From assembly GCF_017316185.1 (NCBI RefSeq), contig NZ_JAFLVX010000021.1, positions 30,183 to 94,182 of the forward strand: a DNA stretch of 64,000 bases, given 5' to 3'. The stretch is from Candidatus Vagococcus giribetii (GTDB lineage Bacteria; Bacillota; Bacilli; Lactobacillales; Vagococcaceae). Position numbers and translations under genes: made by a program. Under the pieces are notes generated by a model. That model was not told the DNA's origin. It did no database searches and saw nothing but the letters and a program-made list of their open reading frames with translations. Below, one piece after another: positions 34,624 to 45,195 of this stretch (positions are counted from its first letter, which is position 1; every line of letters starts with the position of its first letter).

Positions 34624-36879
34624 TTACTTACCTCGTTGTAGTTTTATTTTTCCAAAACTTTTACTTAATTCATAAACTTGATTAGTCTCAACATTAATTA
34701 ATAAGTTAGTTCGCATAGATTTACTATACTTAACAATATCATCTACAAAAGCATCTAATCGAATAGCCATATTTCGATCTTCTTCTTTGATAAAATATCC
34801 TTTTTCAATTTTTCTTAATAGCTCATAAATTCTATAATCAATTCTAATTTCAGATTCATTATCATCAAAAAAGTATTTTACTTTTATATCAAAACCATCT
34901 ACAACTTCCTCGGAGTCATTTATATTATGCTCCATTGCTATGCGTATTATTTCATCTCCACGACTTTTTAGTAAGTAATCATCTTTTAAATGGTCAACTT
35001 TACCATTCCAGGTCAAAGCACACTCCATCACTAAACGAGACATTTCTCCTTGAGCTACTTTATTATTTAAATTCGTTAGCTCTTTTAAATATCCAGAATA
35101 TAAAGATTCTCCAAACATCGAATTATTAGGCTCTTCAAGATACTTAATCCTAACAAAAGTATTAAAAATTCTCCTAAAATTATCTTTCCCAAGAACTTTA
35201 TCTCTCATAGTTTCAAAAATAGGTAAATACTTTTCACCTTCATTACCTAGTAGCTCTTTAATCTTCTGTAATAAATCATTTGAATGATATAATTCTATTG
35301 CTAAATCATTTAGTTTGGCTGTTTGAATGTCTACAGGATCTATTAAATTTAGATAAGTTAGTATATTAGACTTATTTTTATTTTGGAATAAAAGATGTGG
35401 TAGATATGATGATGCATTTATATTACCTTCCTTAGGATTTACAATATCATACATAAAATTAAATAATAATCTAGTTGAAATAATCTCTTTAAACTCGACT
35501 TCTATTCTATTCAGTAGACCAATGACATTATTTAAAACATTTTCACTCAATAAATATCTATAATTCTCATGAATTAACTTTGTCATGCCTTTTTGCTGAT
35601 CGTTTAAATATGCCTGATAAAAAATATTACTTTCGGATGTGGAGAATACTTTTCTAAAAACCTCTTCATAAAATATATTTTTTACAATGCCGTCTTTAAA
35701 TGTTAATTCTTTTCTTTCTAAAAATGATACTGTTTTAAAATAGTCCGAATTTTCTTCCTCTCTCTTTTTACCAGATATTATTCCACTTTTTTCTATATAA
35801 CTTACTAATTGATCAAACTCCTCTATGTGATTTAAATAATCATATAAATTGGTCAATACCCCTAAATTAATAGCAATAATTATCCTTTTGTCTTCAACAT
35901 AATTTATTTTCTGATTATTAAAGGGCTCTAAAATACTAACTAATCTATCAATTGATGTTTTATTAGGTGCGTCGCTCTCAGTTGCATCATTATAAATCTC
36001 AATATTTTTATTATTAAATTCATTTCTATATTTATCGTTCATATAAGCAAGTAAATGACTTTTTCCATCTCCTACATTACCTACTAAAAAAATAACACTC
36101 TTTTTTCCCTGAGAAAGCTGTTCGTTAATAGCTTCTTCTAATTCTTCTTGTATAGGTCTCTTAACATGCATATACTCATTAAACTCTTCAAAACTATCTG
36201 AATGTACTATCATATCTTTTGACTGCATTGATAATTTGTTAAACAAAATTTCAAGTTCACTATGCTTCTGTAATCGGTTAACATCATATATTTTAATCTG
36301 TTCAAGCAAAATCATGGCATTCTCTACATCATCTGAACTTGCATCAACATCGTCTAATCTATTTAGTACTCTTACCATGTTAAGAATTTTATCAGTTTCT
36401 AAACTCGAAATCTTTTGAGCTCTATTCAGTCTATGAGCTAATTTTGTCAAATTTTTTATACTATAATCGCCAACAAAAACACCATACTTACTTACTAATA
36501 AAGAAAATATATTTTCAGAAACACTCTCTAGTTGATTATTTAAGGAACCATCTTGAATAGTTCCTGAGCAACCACTATATTTATTAACTATAGTGGTTGC
36601 CACTAGTTTATTTTTTAATTTTTGTATGAAAATATTATCTTGATCAGTTATTATATAATCATTTTTATCAGCTTTTAAAAATTCTGTATATTTTTTCATT
36701 CGGAATAATTCATTAATAGATAATTCTTCTTCAATAATTTTCAGCAATAGTAGCATGTTGTCATAATTAAATTCTAATACTAATTTATATTTGTTTGCAA
36801 CTTCTATATAAAAAACTCTCATTTTCCCTATAAATTGATGTTGAGTAAGATTCATGTCTGATTGTTCTTTTCTACGCAT
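34624..36879 (-). CDS. dptF: DNA phosphorothioation-dependent restriction protein DptF (P-loop ATPase)
   Basis: A 751-residue protein. Walker A VGNVGDGKSHLLAYMND lies near residue 271, and RIIIAINLGVL near residue 340 is a plausible Walker B-like strand. The rest is helical and charged. DptF is the first gene of dptFGH, and P-loop position and length fit. The ATG at 36879 follows GTGGAGG. AT content is much higher than in the ribosomal genes next door. Confidence 0.8.
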   Translation of the reverse strand: MRRKEQSDMNLTQHQFIGKMRVFYIEVANKYKLVLEFNYDNMLLLLKIIEEELSINELFRMKKYTEFLKADKNDYIITDQDNIFIQKLKNKLVATTIVNKYSGCSGTIQDGSLNNQLESVSENIFSLLVSKYGVFVGDYSIKNLTKLAHRLNRAQKISSLETDKILNMVRVLNRLDDVDASSDDVENAMILLEQIKIYDVNRLQKHSELEILFNKLSMQSKDMIVHSDSFEEFNEYMHVKRPIQEELEEAINEQLSQGKKSVIFLVGNVGDGKSHLLAYMNDKYRNEFNNKNIEIYNDATESDAPNKTSIDRLVSILEPFNNQKINYVEDKRIIIAINLGVLTNLYDYLNHIEEFDQLVSYIEKSGIISGKKREEENSDYFKTVSFLERKELTFKDGIVKNIFYEEVFRKVFSTSESNIFYQAYLNDQQKGMTKLIHENYRYLLSENVLNNVIGLLNRIEVEFKEIISTRLLFNFMYDIVNPKEGNINASSYLPHLLFQNKNKSNILTYLNLIDPVDIQTAKLNDLAIELYHSNDLLQKIKELLGNEGEKYLPIFETMRDKVLGKDNFRRIFNTFVRIKYLEEPNNSMFGESLYSGYLKELTNLNNKVAQGEMSRLVMECALTWNGKVDHLKDDYLLKSRGDEIIRIAMEHNINDSEEVVDGFDIKVKYFFDDNESEIRIDYRIYELLRKIEKGYFIKEEDRNMAIRLDAFVDDIVKYSKSMRTNLLINVETNQVYELSKSFGKIKLQRGK

Positions 36880-37009
36880 ATGTATTCCTCCACTTACAAT
36901 AAATTCAACTAATATATAACTATAATTATACTATAACTTATAATTATATAATAATTTATTAATTTTTTAATCAATCAACCATTATAAACAAGAATATACT
37001 CTTTTAAAC
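36880..37009 (-). promoter_or_regulatory. AT-rich promoter region of the dpt operon with repeated TATAATTATA
   Basis: Almost pure A/T. Self-complementary TATAATTATA occurs at 36921-36930 and 36939-36948, 18 bases apart, which could be tandem operator half-sites or just AT bias. Several -10-like TATAAT boxes exist, so I cannot fix the promoter. Confidence 0.4.
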
Positions 37010-37043
37010 AAAAAAAAGACACCCTCCAAATGGAAGATGCCTT
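37010..37043 (-). terminator. Terminator of rplM-rpsI
   Basis: GGCATCTTCC-ATTT-GGAGGGTGTC stem with G-U pairs, then an eight-base T-run on the minus strand. Confidence 0.82.
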
Positions 37044-37064
37044 GAAATTCTGTATAAAAACGAA

Positions 37065-37457
37065 TTAACGTTTTGAGAATTGTGATGCTTTACGAGCTTT
37101 TTTAAGACCTGGTTTTTTACGTTCAACCATACGAGCGTCACGAGTTAACAATCCTGCACGTTTAAGAGCTGGACGGAAATCTGGATCTACTTGTAAAAGA
37201 GCGCGAGAGATACCGTGGCGAGTTGCCCCAGCTTGTCCTGCGTATCCTCCACCGTTAACGTTAACTAATACGTCATATGCGCCTTTAGTTTCTGTTAATA
37301 CTAGTGGTTGCATGATTACTTCACGTAAATCAGCATGTGGAATATATTCTTCAATGTCTTTATTGTTCATGATTACTTTACCTGTACCGGGTACTAAGCG
37401 TACGCGAGCTACAGATTTTTTACGACGGCCTGTGCCTAAATATTGTACTTTAGCCAA
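37065..37457 (-). CDS. rpsI: 30S ribosomal protein S9
   Basis: 130 residues beginning [20 protein letters not shown] and ending with the conserved C-terminal [12 protein letters not shown], whose last Lys-Arg reaches the P-site tRNA. Second gene of the rplM-rpsI pair, 13 bases behind rplM. Standard size. Confidence 0.98.
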   Translation of the reverse strand: MAKVQYLGTGRRKKSVARVRLVPGTGKVIMNNKDIEEYIPHADLREVIMQPLVLTETKGAYDVLVNVNGGGYAGQAGATRHGISRALLQVDPDFRPALKRAGLLTRDARMVERKKPGLKKARKASQFSKR

Positions 37458-37470
37458 TGAAATTCCCTCC

Positions 37471-37914
37471 TTAAATTAAGTTAGTGATATCTAATACTTC
37501 TGGTTGTTGTGCTGCATGTTTGTGTTCAGCTTCACCGTATACAAATAGTTTTTTAGCAGTTGCGCGTCCTAAACTATTTTTTGGTAACATACCTTTAATT
37601 GAGTTCTCAACTAAACGACGTGAGTTTTTGTCACGTAATTCACCAGCAGTGATAGATTTGATTCCACCTGGGTGTTGGCTGTGACGGTAGTATACTTTGT
37701 CACTTTCTTTGTTTCCTGTTAATTTAACTTTATCAGCGTTAATTACGATTACGTAATCACCAGTATCCACGTGAGGTGTGAATGTTGGTTTATTTTTTCC
37801 ACGTAAAATAGATGCTACTACTGTAGATAGACGACCTAAAGGAATATCTGTCGCGTCTACTACAAACCATTTACGATCGATTTCGCCAGCTTTGGCCATA
37901 TATGTTGTACGCAT
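37471..37914 (-). CDS. rplM: 50S ribosomal protein L13
   Basis: 147 residues starting [20 protein letters not shown], with the signature [21 protein letters not shown] and [10 protein letters not shown]. First gene of the rplM-rpsI operon; preceded by a structured L13-type leader and a consensus promoter. Confidence 0.98.
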   Translation of the reverse strand: MRTTYMAKAGEIDRKWFVVDATDIPLGRLSTVVASILRGKNKPTFTPHVDTGDYVIVINADKVKLTGNKESDKVYYRHSQHPGGIKSITAGELRDKNSRRLVENSIKGMLPKNSLGRATAKKLFVYGEAEHKHAAQQPEVLDITNLI

Positions 37915-38002
37915 GGTTTCTTTTCCTCCAATTTATGTTCTTGATGTTTGGCATTACATAATAAGTTTCCGGGGCTCACCATGTTGTGGTCAAACAATAC
38001 CA
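37915..38002 (-). ncRNA. L13 leader RNA (autoregulatory)
   Basis: Between promoter and rplM the transcript can form GGUAUU/AAUGCC (closing stem), GUUU/AAAC and CCAC-AACAU-GGUG (hairpin) with a conserved-looking AGCCCCGG linker. This nesting fits the L13 leader that allows the free protein to repress its own operon. Confidence 0.6.
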
Positions 38003-38008
38003 TCTAAC

Positions 38009-38037
38009 ATATTATCGTGAATCCCTTGATATGTCAA
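38009..38037 (-). promoter_or_regulatory. Promoter of rplM-rpsI
   Basis: TTGACA (38032-38037) and TAATAT (38009-38014) on the minus strand, spacer 17 bases: near-perfect consensus. Confidence 0.85.
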
Positions 38038-38073
38038 TAAAATTCAACACTATTTTGGATATTTTTTTTCAAT

Positions 38074-38814
38074 CTAATAGTCGACTTTCATTAAGAAAAG
38101 TCCTTCAGGATGGGCGGTTGGTCCTGTCATTTTTTTATCTTGGTTTTCTAAAGCTAGTTTGATGGCATCTACTGGTAGTTGACCATTCCCTATTTTAAGA
38201 AGTGTTCCTACTAGCATACGCACCATTTTGTATAAAAAGCCATTGCCATGAAACTCAAAACGCAGCTCTGTCTCGCTTAATTCAACTAGCTTCACTTCAT
38301 AGACATGACGTGTTTTATCTTCAACGGCACTACCTGTGGCACAGAAGACGCTAAAATCATGCTCTCCTTCAATGTCTTTTGCTGCCTGCCTAATTCTATC
38401 TAAATCTAACTCATAGCGGTAGTGAGCCGAATACAGGCGTTTAAAAGGATCTCTTGAAGCAGATAAGTCTACATAGTAGTGATACGTCTTTTCTTTTGCT
38501 AAATATCTCGCATGAAAGTTATCATATACTTGCTCCACAGATAAAAAACTAATATCATCTGGCGTTTGTGTATCTAAAGCAAAACGAAATTTTTCACTCT
38601 CCCGAGTATGCGGGTAGTCAAAATGAATCACTTGTCCTCTAGCATGAACACCTGAATCTGTTCGTCCTGACGGGTGAATTGTGATAGATTTCCCTCCATT
38701 TAGTCTTTTTAACGTGGACTCAATCTCTGCTTGGATAGTATGGGCATTTTGCTGCACTTGGAACCCAGCATAACGAGTCCCATCATAGGCAATAATCGCT
38801 TTATAGCGTGGCAT
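38074..38814 (-). CDS. truA: tRNA pseudouridine(38-40) synthase
   Basis: 246 residues. Start MPRYKAIIAYDGTRYAGFQ at 38814 behind AAAGAGGAG; an upstream ATG gives eight extra residues and is unlikely. The catalytic Asp is in GRTDSGVHARGQ. It converts uridines 38-40 of the tRNA anticodon stem. Its conserved position behind ecfT is typical for Lactobacillales. Confidence 0.96.
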   Translation of the reverse strand: MPRYKAIIAYDGTRYAGFQVQQNAHTIQAEIESTLKRLNGGKSITIHPSGRTDSGVHARGQVIHFDYPHTRESEKFRFALDTQTPDDISFLSVEQVYDNFHARYLAKEKTYHYYVDLSASRDPFKRLYSAHYRYELDLDRIRQAAKDIEGEHDFSVFCATGSAVEDKTRHVYEVKLVELSETELRFEFHGNGFLYKMVRMLVGTLLKIGNGQLPVDAIKLALENQDKKMTGPTAHPEGLFLMKVDY

Positions 38815-38878
38815 AAGTCTCTCCTCTTTCCTAAACAAAAATAGAAGCCAACTACAACTAGTTAGCCTCTATGTCGTT

Positions 38879-39673
38879 TTATGATCTAATGAATACAAGT
38901 AACACAGTTAATAAGGCAAAAGCAATCACTACTACTGTATCTGGTAATTCCCAATGAAGCACACGGTACTTCGTTCTACCTTCTCCACCTTGATAACCCC
39001 TTGCTTCCATAGCAATTGCTAAATCTTCAGCACGGTTAAAGCTGCTGACAAATAAAGGAATCAATAGTGGGACAATAGCTTTCATCTTCTGCATTAAGTT
39101 TCCTTCACCAAAGTCTACCCCACGAGCACGTTGTGCGTTCATGATTTTCTCTGTCTCATCCATTAAAGTTGGAACAAAGCGTAGCGCAATTGACAGCATT
39201 AATGAAATCTCATGAGCAGGGAATTTAATCGTTTTTAAAGGTCTTAACAAATACTCAATGGCATCTGATAAAGATAATGGTGGTGTCGTTAAGGTAAGTA
39301 ACGTTGACATAAAAATAATCAACACGAAGCGGATAAAAATGAATGCTCCATTTTTAATCCCAAACTCACTAATACTAAAAATCCACCACTTAAAGTAAAC
39401 TTCTCCCCCTTGAGAGAACATCACCTGTAGTAACACAGTAAACAGAATTAACCAAATCAATGGTTTTACCCCATTAATAAAGAAGCGTAAACTAATTTTT
39501 GATAGTAAAATTGCAAAAATCGTAAAGGCAAACATCGCGCCAAAACTAATAAAGTTATTACATAAGAAAATAATACCAATAAAGTAAAAACTTGCGACTA
39601 ATTTAGCACGAGGATCAAGTCGATGAATAATCGAATCCCCAGGAATATAGCGACCTAAAATCAGTTTATTCAT
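38879..39673 (-). CDS. ecfT: ECF transporter transmembrane subunit T
   Basis: 264 residues beginning [14 protein letters not shown], with several hydrophobic helices and the coupling motifs with A-R-G ([10 protein letters not shown] and [10 protein letters not shown]) that dock on the ATPases. It binds various vitamin-specific S components. The gene overlaps ecfA2 by a few bases; an adjacent ATG at 39676 is equally possible. Confidence 0.96.
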   Translation of the reverse strand: MNKLILGRYIPGDSIIHRLDPRAKLVASFYFIGIIFLCNNFISFGAMFAFTIFAILLSKISLRFFINGVKPLIWLILFTVLLQVMFSQGGEVYFKWWIFSISEFGIKNGAFIFIRFVLIIFMSTLLTLTTPPLSLSDAIEYLLRPLKTIKFPAHEISLMLSIALRFVPTLMDETEKIMNAQRARGVDFGEGNLMQKMKAIVPLLIPLFVSSFNRAEDLAIAMEARGYQGGEGRTKYRVLHWELPDTVVVIAFALLTVLLVFIRS

Positions 39674-40538
39674 CATCTTGGCCACCTGCTTTCAATGAAG
39701 CTTGTAATTCATCTGCTAATTCATCGGCTGTTAAAGGTAATTGAGAGAACTCATAGCCTTTCTTCATTAGCTCAAAAGCAAAATCAGTGGCTGTCGGCAC
39801 ACCTAATTGCTTTTCTTTCAACCAATCCACATCAGCAAAAATCTCACGTGGGTTACCTTTTTTATGGATTTTTCCTTTTTCAAGAACCACCATGTAATCC
39901 GCATACTCTGCTACGTCATCCATTAAGTGAGTTACTAGAATAATATTAATTCCTTTTTCTTTATGCAAACGATAAAACATTTCCATAATGTCCTTACGAC
40001 CTCTTGGATCAAGTCCTGCTGTTGGTTCATCTAGGATAACTACTTCAGGCTCCATAGCAAGAACGCCTGCAATCGCCACACGACGCATTTGTCCACCTGA
40101 TAAATCAAATGGCGAGCGGTCCATGTAGCTTTCATCTAGACCAACTAAATCAAGCATTTCACGAGCTAATTTCTCAGCTTCTTCATCAGAAACACCAAAG
40201 TTTTTTGGTCCAAAGGCTATATCTTGTCCAACTGTCTCATCAAATAATTGAGACTCAGGAAATTGAAAAACAATTCCTACTTTTTTACGAATAGGCTTTA
40301 AGTTTTTATTATCTGTCTCTGGCGTAATCACACGGTCTCCAATAGTTACTTGACCTTTAGTTGGTTTTAAAAGAGCATTTAAATGCTGGAGTAGTGTTGA
40401 TTTACCACTACCAGTATGACCCACAATCGCTGTGTAGCTATTAGAGGGGATTTCTAAATTTATATCAAAAAGTACCCGTTGTTCAAAAGGGCTATTAGGT
40501 TGGTAGGTAAAATCTACTTGTTCAAACCTGATGTCCAT
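39666..40538 (-). CDS. ecfA2: ECF transporter ATPase A2
   Basis: 290 residues, starting [15 protein letters not shown]. Walker [10 protein letters not shown], signature LSGGQMRR, Walker [14 protein letters not shown]. One of two ATPases that power vitamin uptake through EcfT. The start overlaps the end of ecfA1; a TTG six bases upstream is possible. Confidence 0.96.
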   Translation of the reverse strand: MDIRFEQVDFTYQPNSPFEQRVLFDINLEIPSNSYTAIVGHTGSGKSTLLQHLNALLKPTKGQVTIGDRVITPETDNKNLKPIRKKVGIVFQFPESQLFDETVGQDIAFGPKNFGVSDEEAEKLAREMLDLVGLDESYMDRSPFDLSGGQMRRVAIAGVLAMEPEVVILDEPTAGLDPRGRKDIMEMFYRLHKEKGINIILVTHLMDDVAEYADYMVVLEKGKIHKKGNPREIFADVDWLKEKQLGVPTATDFAFELMKKGYEFSQLPLTADELADELQASLKAGGQDDE

Positions 40539-41356
40539 AACCAATCAACCATTCCTTCCTCTGTCAAATAATGATCCGGTACACTCATTCCACGATCTTT
40601 AAGGGCAGCTTTTAATTTCTCAGGAAAGGGTACGTCTAAGCCTAACTCGATTAGTTCTTCTCCACGAGAAAAAATCTCCGCAGGTGTTCCCTCTTGAATA
40701 ATCTCACCTTCACGCATCACTAATACACGATTAGCATGAGCTGCTTCATCAATGTCATGGGTAATAGAGATAACTGTTAAATTAGAATCTTCTTTTATCT
40801 TACGAATCGTTTCAATTACTTCTTGCCGTCCTTGGGGATCTAGCATAGATGTAGCTTCATCTAAAATAATCACGTCTGGTCTCAAAGCAATCACACCAGC
40901 AATCGCCACACGCTGTTTTTGTCCACCAGACAAACGTGCTGGTTCTTTAATGGCAAAGTCTTCCATACGAACGGTCTCTAAGGCATCTTTCACTCGAGCC
41001 ACCATTTCGTCTCTTGGTACGCCTTGGTTTTCTAAACCAAACGCCACATCGTCTTCTACTGTTGAGCCAACGAATTGGTTATCTGGATTTTGAAATACCA
41101 TACCAATCATTCGACGAACATCCCAAAGTGTTGCTTCTGTGACTTCTTCACCTTTGACATTGATTTCACCAGAAGTTGGAGCAATCAGTCCGTTGATAGT
41201 TTTTGCTAATGTTGATTTACCAGAGCCATTGTGACCAATTAATGCCACCCATTCCCCTGGATAAATGTTAAGAGAGACATTGTTTAAAGCATTCTTAGTG
41301 TCTTCTCCAAGATATTTAAAAGTTATATTGTTAAGTTCAATTAAAGGAGTCTTCAT
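40514..41356 (-). CDS. ecfA1: ECF transporter ATPase A1
   Basis: 280 residues. Walker [10 protein letters not shown], signature LSGGQKQR, Walker [13 protein letters not shown]. Pairs with EcfA2 and EcfT in the shared energy-coupling module. First gene of ecfA1-ecfA2-ecfT-truA, placed downstream of rplQ as in related species. Confidence 0.97.
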   Translation of the reverse strand: MKTPLIELNNITFKYLGEDTKNALNNVSLNIYPGEWVALIGHNGSGKSTLAKTINGLIAPTSGEINVKGEEVTEATLWDVRRMIGMVFQNPDNQFVGSTVEDDVAFGLENQGVPRDEMVARVKDALETVRMEDFAIKEPARLSGGQKQRVAIAGVIALRPDVIILDEATSMLDPQGRQEVIETIRKIKEDSNLTVISITHDIDEAAHANRVLVMREGEIIQEGTPAEIFSRGEELIELGLDVPFPEKLKAALKDRGMSVPDHYLTEEGMVDWLWTSGLNK

Positions 41357-41673
41357 GCAAGCCTCTTCCTTATCCTTTTTTGGTTTATTTTAAAAAAATG
41401 TTTCATTCTATTCTTAATGTTAATTAAAAATACAAGGAAACATTTTCAGTTAAGATAAATACCCATCCATCTTAATCTTTATTCAAATAAATGACAATTA
41501 AAGCGCATTAATACAAGTGTATAAAAAAAGCACTTTATATGATGAGCGCGCATCCCCTGATCCATAAAGACCAAGGGAATAGCACCGAGCTAGACTCGGA
41601 AAAAAATGAATTTTTCCAACATCATAACACTCTAAAAGAATCATCTATAAAGTGATTAAAACTAATTTAATTA
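41357..41673 (-). other. Intergenic region between rplQ and ecfA1 with structured element
   Basis: 317 bases without an ORF. The rplQ-proximal half holds the structured element described at 41521-41654; the rest is AT-rich and carries the ecfA1 ribosome site. Confidence 0.7.
41521..41654 (-). ncRNA. Multi-hairpin structured element ending in a T-run (terminator or small RNA)
   Basis: On the minus strand CACTTTAT..ATGAT (41640-41654) pairs with ATCAT-ATAAAGTG (41531-41543), closing about 95 bases, and is followed by CTTTTTTTATA. Inside lie GGAAAAA/TTTTTCC, CCGAG/CTCGG (sharing two bases, so they compete) and an imperfect CCC...GGGG hairpin. A single terminator does not need such architecture; it could be a stable RNA 3' to rplQ or a leader of the ecf operon. 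Confidence 0.45.
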
Positions 41674-42060
41674 TTAAACTAATTCAATAATTACCATTGG
41701 TGCAGCGTCTCCGCGACGTTGTCCTTTTTTAAGGATACGTGTGTAACCACCTTGGCGATCTTGGTAACGAGGTCCCAAGTCATTGAATAATTTTTGTAAA
41801 GCTGTTTCTTGGATGATTGTTTCTTCGTTTTCGTCTAAACGAGCTTCTAAGTATTCGTTACGTACGAATGCTGCAGCTTGACGACGAGCATGAAGATCTC
41901 CGCGTTTACCTAAAGTAATCATTTTTTCAGTAGTTGAACGGATTTCTTTGGCACGAGCTTCAGTTGTTTCAATGCGTTCGTTGATAATTAAATCAGTTGT
42001 TAAATCACGTAACATTGCTTTTCTTTGGCTGCTTGTGCGACCTAATTTACGATAACTCAC
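41674..42060 (-). CDS. rplQ: 50S ribosomal protein L17
   Basis: 128 residues starting [17 protein letters not shown], and [22 protein letters not shown] at the end. Last gene of the alpha operon. Confidence 0.98.
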   Translation of the reverse strand: MSYRKLGRTSSQRKAMLRDLTTDLIINERIETTEARAKEIRSTTEKMITLGKRGDLHARRQAAAFVRNEYLEARLDENEETIIQETALQKLFNDLGPRYQDRQGGYTRILKKGQRRGDAAPMVIIELV

Positions 42061-42089
42061 GTCGTATTCCTCCTTATATCAATTAAAGA

Positions 42090-43028
42090 TTAATCGTCTT
42101 GGCGTAGACCTAATTCTAAATCAGCTAATTTAGCTTTTACTTCTTCAAGTGATTTACGGCCTAAGTTACGAACTTTAATCATTTCTGCTTCAGACTTATT
42201 AGTTAATTCTTGTAATGTATTGATACCAGCGCGTTTCAAACAGTTATAAGAACGAACAGATAGATCTAATTCTTCGATTGTTGTTTCCAACATTTTTTCT
42301 TTTTGTGTTTCTTCTTTTTCGATCATGATTTCAGCATTTTTTGCTTCATCTGTTAAGTTAACAAAGATATCTAAATGCTCAGTCAAGATTTTAGCAGATA
42401 AACTGATAGCCTCTTGCGGCGCGATAGAACCGTCTGTCCACACATCTAAAGTTAATTTGTCGAAATCATCACGACGTCCTACACGAGTGTTTTCTACTTG
42501 GTAGTTAACACGTTTAATAGGTGTGTAGATTGAGTCAACTGGTAAAACACCAATCGGCATATCTTCACTTTTATTTTCATCAGCTCTTGCATAACCACGG
42601 CCTGGTTTAACAGTTAAACTAGCGCGGAATGTAGCTCCTTCTGATACGCTACAGATAAATAAATCTTTATTCATGATCTCAACATCACTATCAGTGATAA
42701 TGTCACCAGCAGTCACATTAGCGGGTCCAGTAATATCGATTTCTAAAGTTTTTTCACCTTCAGCATATAATTTAAGGGCTAAGCCTTTGATGTTCAAGAT
42801 AATTTGAGTGACATCTTCACGAACTCCCTTGATAGTAGAAAACTCATGTAATACACCATCAATTTGAAGATTTGTGATTGCAGCACCTGGAAGAGATGAC
42901 AATAAAATACGGCGTAATGAGTTACCTAACGTAGTTCCATAGCCTCTTTCAAGTGGCTCGATGACGAACTTGCCATAATCTCTATCTTCATCAATTTTAG
43001 TAATTCTTGGTTTCTCAAATTCAATCAT
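42090..43028 (-). CDS. rpoA: DNA-directed RNA polymerase alpha subunit
   Basis: 312 residues. N-terminal assembly domain ([20 protein letters not shown]) and C-terminal domain with two helix-hairpin-helix motifs ([22 protein letters not shown]..., [15 protein letters not shown]) that contact UP elements and activators. Full length, in the standard place between rpsK and rplQ. Confidence 0.98.
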   Translation of the reverse strand: MIEFEKPRITKIDEDRDYGKFVIEPLERGYGTTLGNSLRRILLSSLPGAAITNLQIDGVLHEFSTIKGVREDVTQIILNIKGLALKLYAEGEKTLEIDITGPANVTAGDIITDSDVEIMNKDLFICSVSEGATFRASLTVKPGRGYARADENKSEDMPIGVLPVDSIYTPIKRVNYQVENTRVGRRDDFDKLTLDVWTDGSIAPQEAISLSAKILTEHLDIFVNLTDEAKNAEIMIEKEETQKEKMLETTIEELDLSVRSYNCLKRAGINTLQELTNKSEAEMIKVRNLGRKSLEEVKAKLADLELGLRQDD

Positions 43029-43109
43029 TCTTCTCTATACCCCTTTCAAAACGAAAAGTGTCCTGCTCAATGTCGCTAAAAGTTCTACTCATTCGAATGA
43101 ACTCACTCA

Positions 43110-43499
43110 CTAAACACGACGGCGTTTTGGAGGGCGGCATCCATTATGAGGAACTGGAGTAACGTCACGAATTGCTGTCACTTCTAATCCTGTTGCTTGT
43201 AATGAACGAATAGCTGCTTCACGACCAGATCCTGGTCCTTTTACAGTTACGTCAACAGTTTTTAAACCATGTTCCATTGCTGCTTTAGCTGCAACTTCTG
43301 CTGCCATTTGAGCCGCGAATGGTGTTGCTTTTTTACTTCCTTTGAATCCTAATGATCCTGCTGATGACCATGCAATTGCATTACCGTGTACATCAGTCAA
43401 CATAACGATTGTGTTATTGAATGTTGAATGGATATGTGCTATACCAGATTCAATATTCTTTTTCACACGACGTTTTCTAGAAACTTTTTTTGCTACCAT
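43110..43499 (-). CDS. rpsK: 30S ribosomal protein S11
   Basis: 129 residues with [22 protein letters not shown] and the basic C-terminal [13 protein letters not shown]. Binds the 16S platform; member of the alpha operon, 31 bases behind rpsM. Confidence 0.98.
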   Translation of the reverse strand: MVAKKVSRKRRVKKNIESGIAHIHSTFNNTIVMLTDVHGNAIAWSSAGSLGFKGSKKATPFAAQMAAEVAAKAAMEHGLKTVDVTVKGPGSGREAAIRSLQATGLEVTAIRDVTPVPHNGCRPPKRRRV

Positions 43500-43529
43500 G
43501 AAGCTTTATACCTCCTTCACTAAAAATTC

Positions 43530-43895
43530 TTATTTTTTCTTACCAGCGATAGAACGAGCTGGTCCTTTTCTTGTACGTGCGTTGTTTTTCGTGTTTTGTC
43601 CACGAGTTGGTAAACCACGACGATGACGCATACCTCTGTATGAACCAATTTCCATCAATCGTTTGATGTTTAAGTTCACTTCACGACGTAAGTCACCTTC
43701 GACTTTTAATTTATCAATTGCTGCACGAATTGAATCTGTTTGTTCGTTAGTTAAGTCGCTAACACGAATGTCTTCAGAAACTCCAGCTTCTTTCAAGATA
43801 TCTTGAGAAGTTTTCTTTCCGATTCCATAGATGTAAGTAAGTGAAATAACTACGCGTTTATTACGGGGAATATCTACACCTGCAATACGAGCCAT
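43530..43895 (-). CDS. rpsM: 30S ribosomal protein S13
   Basis: 121 residues starting [26 protein letters not shown]; the C-terminal arm [19 protein letters not shown] contacts tRNA and the subunit bridge. Alpha operon. Confidence 0.98.
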   Translation of the reverse strand: MARIAGVDIPRNKRVVISLTYIYGIGKKTSQDILKEAGVSEDIRVSDLTNEQTDSIRAAIDKLKVEGDLRREVNLNIKRLMEIGSYRGMRHRRGLPTRGQNTKNNARTRKGPARSIAGKKK

Positions 43896-43912
43896 TATTC
43901 GTTAACCTCCTT

Positions 43913-44277
<365 letters not shown>

Positions 44278-44367
44278 AACTAGTACCTCCTTATACATTG
44301 TTTGCATCTGACATATGCGACAAATTGACAAAAAATAGAACTTAGGCTATTTCTTTCCAACTTTTGT

Positions 44368-44373
44368 ATTATA
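44368..44373 (-). promoter_or_regulatory. Possible internal promoter ahead of infA (-10 only)
   Basis: TATAAT on the minus strand 90 bases ahead of the infA start, in a 200-base gap after adk. The -35 is weak. Confidence 0.35.
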
Positions 44374-44483
44374 GCACAACTACAACACAAAATAAAGTTG
44401 ACTATCATTTTTTCAGGAAATCAACTTGATTTTTTTGAAAAGTGCCTTAATGCTCATTCAATAATAGATAGCTAGATAAATGA

Positions 44484-45149
<666 letters not shown>

Positions 45150-45195
45150 TTAAGTTCGAGAAAAGTGCTGAGGAGAAAACCTCAACACACTACTC

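Noticed and set aside
28055..36879. BREX or DISARM system
   Set aside because: No methyltransferase, PglZ phosphatase or DUF1998 helicase; gene sizes and ends fit dptF-G-H better.
27553..37064. Prophage or integrative element with integrase
   Set aside because: No recombinase, tRNA junction or att-like repeats were seen around the dpt block.
43342..43626. Plus-strand frames opposite ribosomal protein genes
   Set aside because: Antisense shadows of rpsK and rpsM; same reasoning holds for the other frames opposite the ribosomal cluster.
44400..44440. Plus-strand terminator AAATC-AACTT-GATTTTTTT
   Set aside because: Folds weakly and no plus-strand gene ends nearby.
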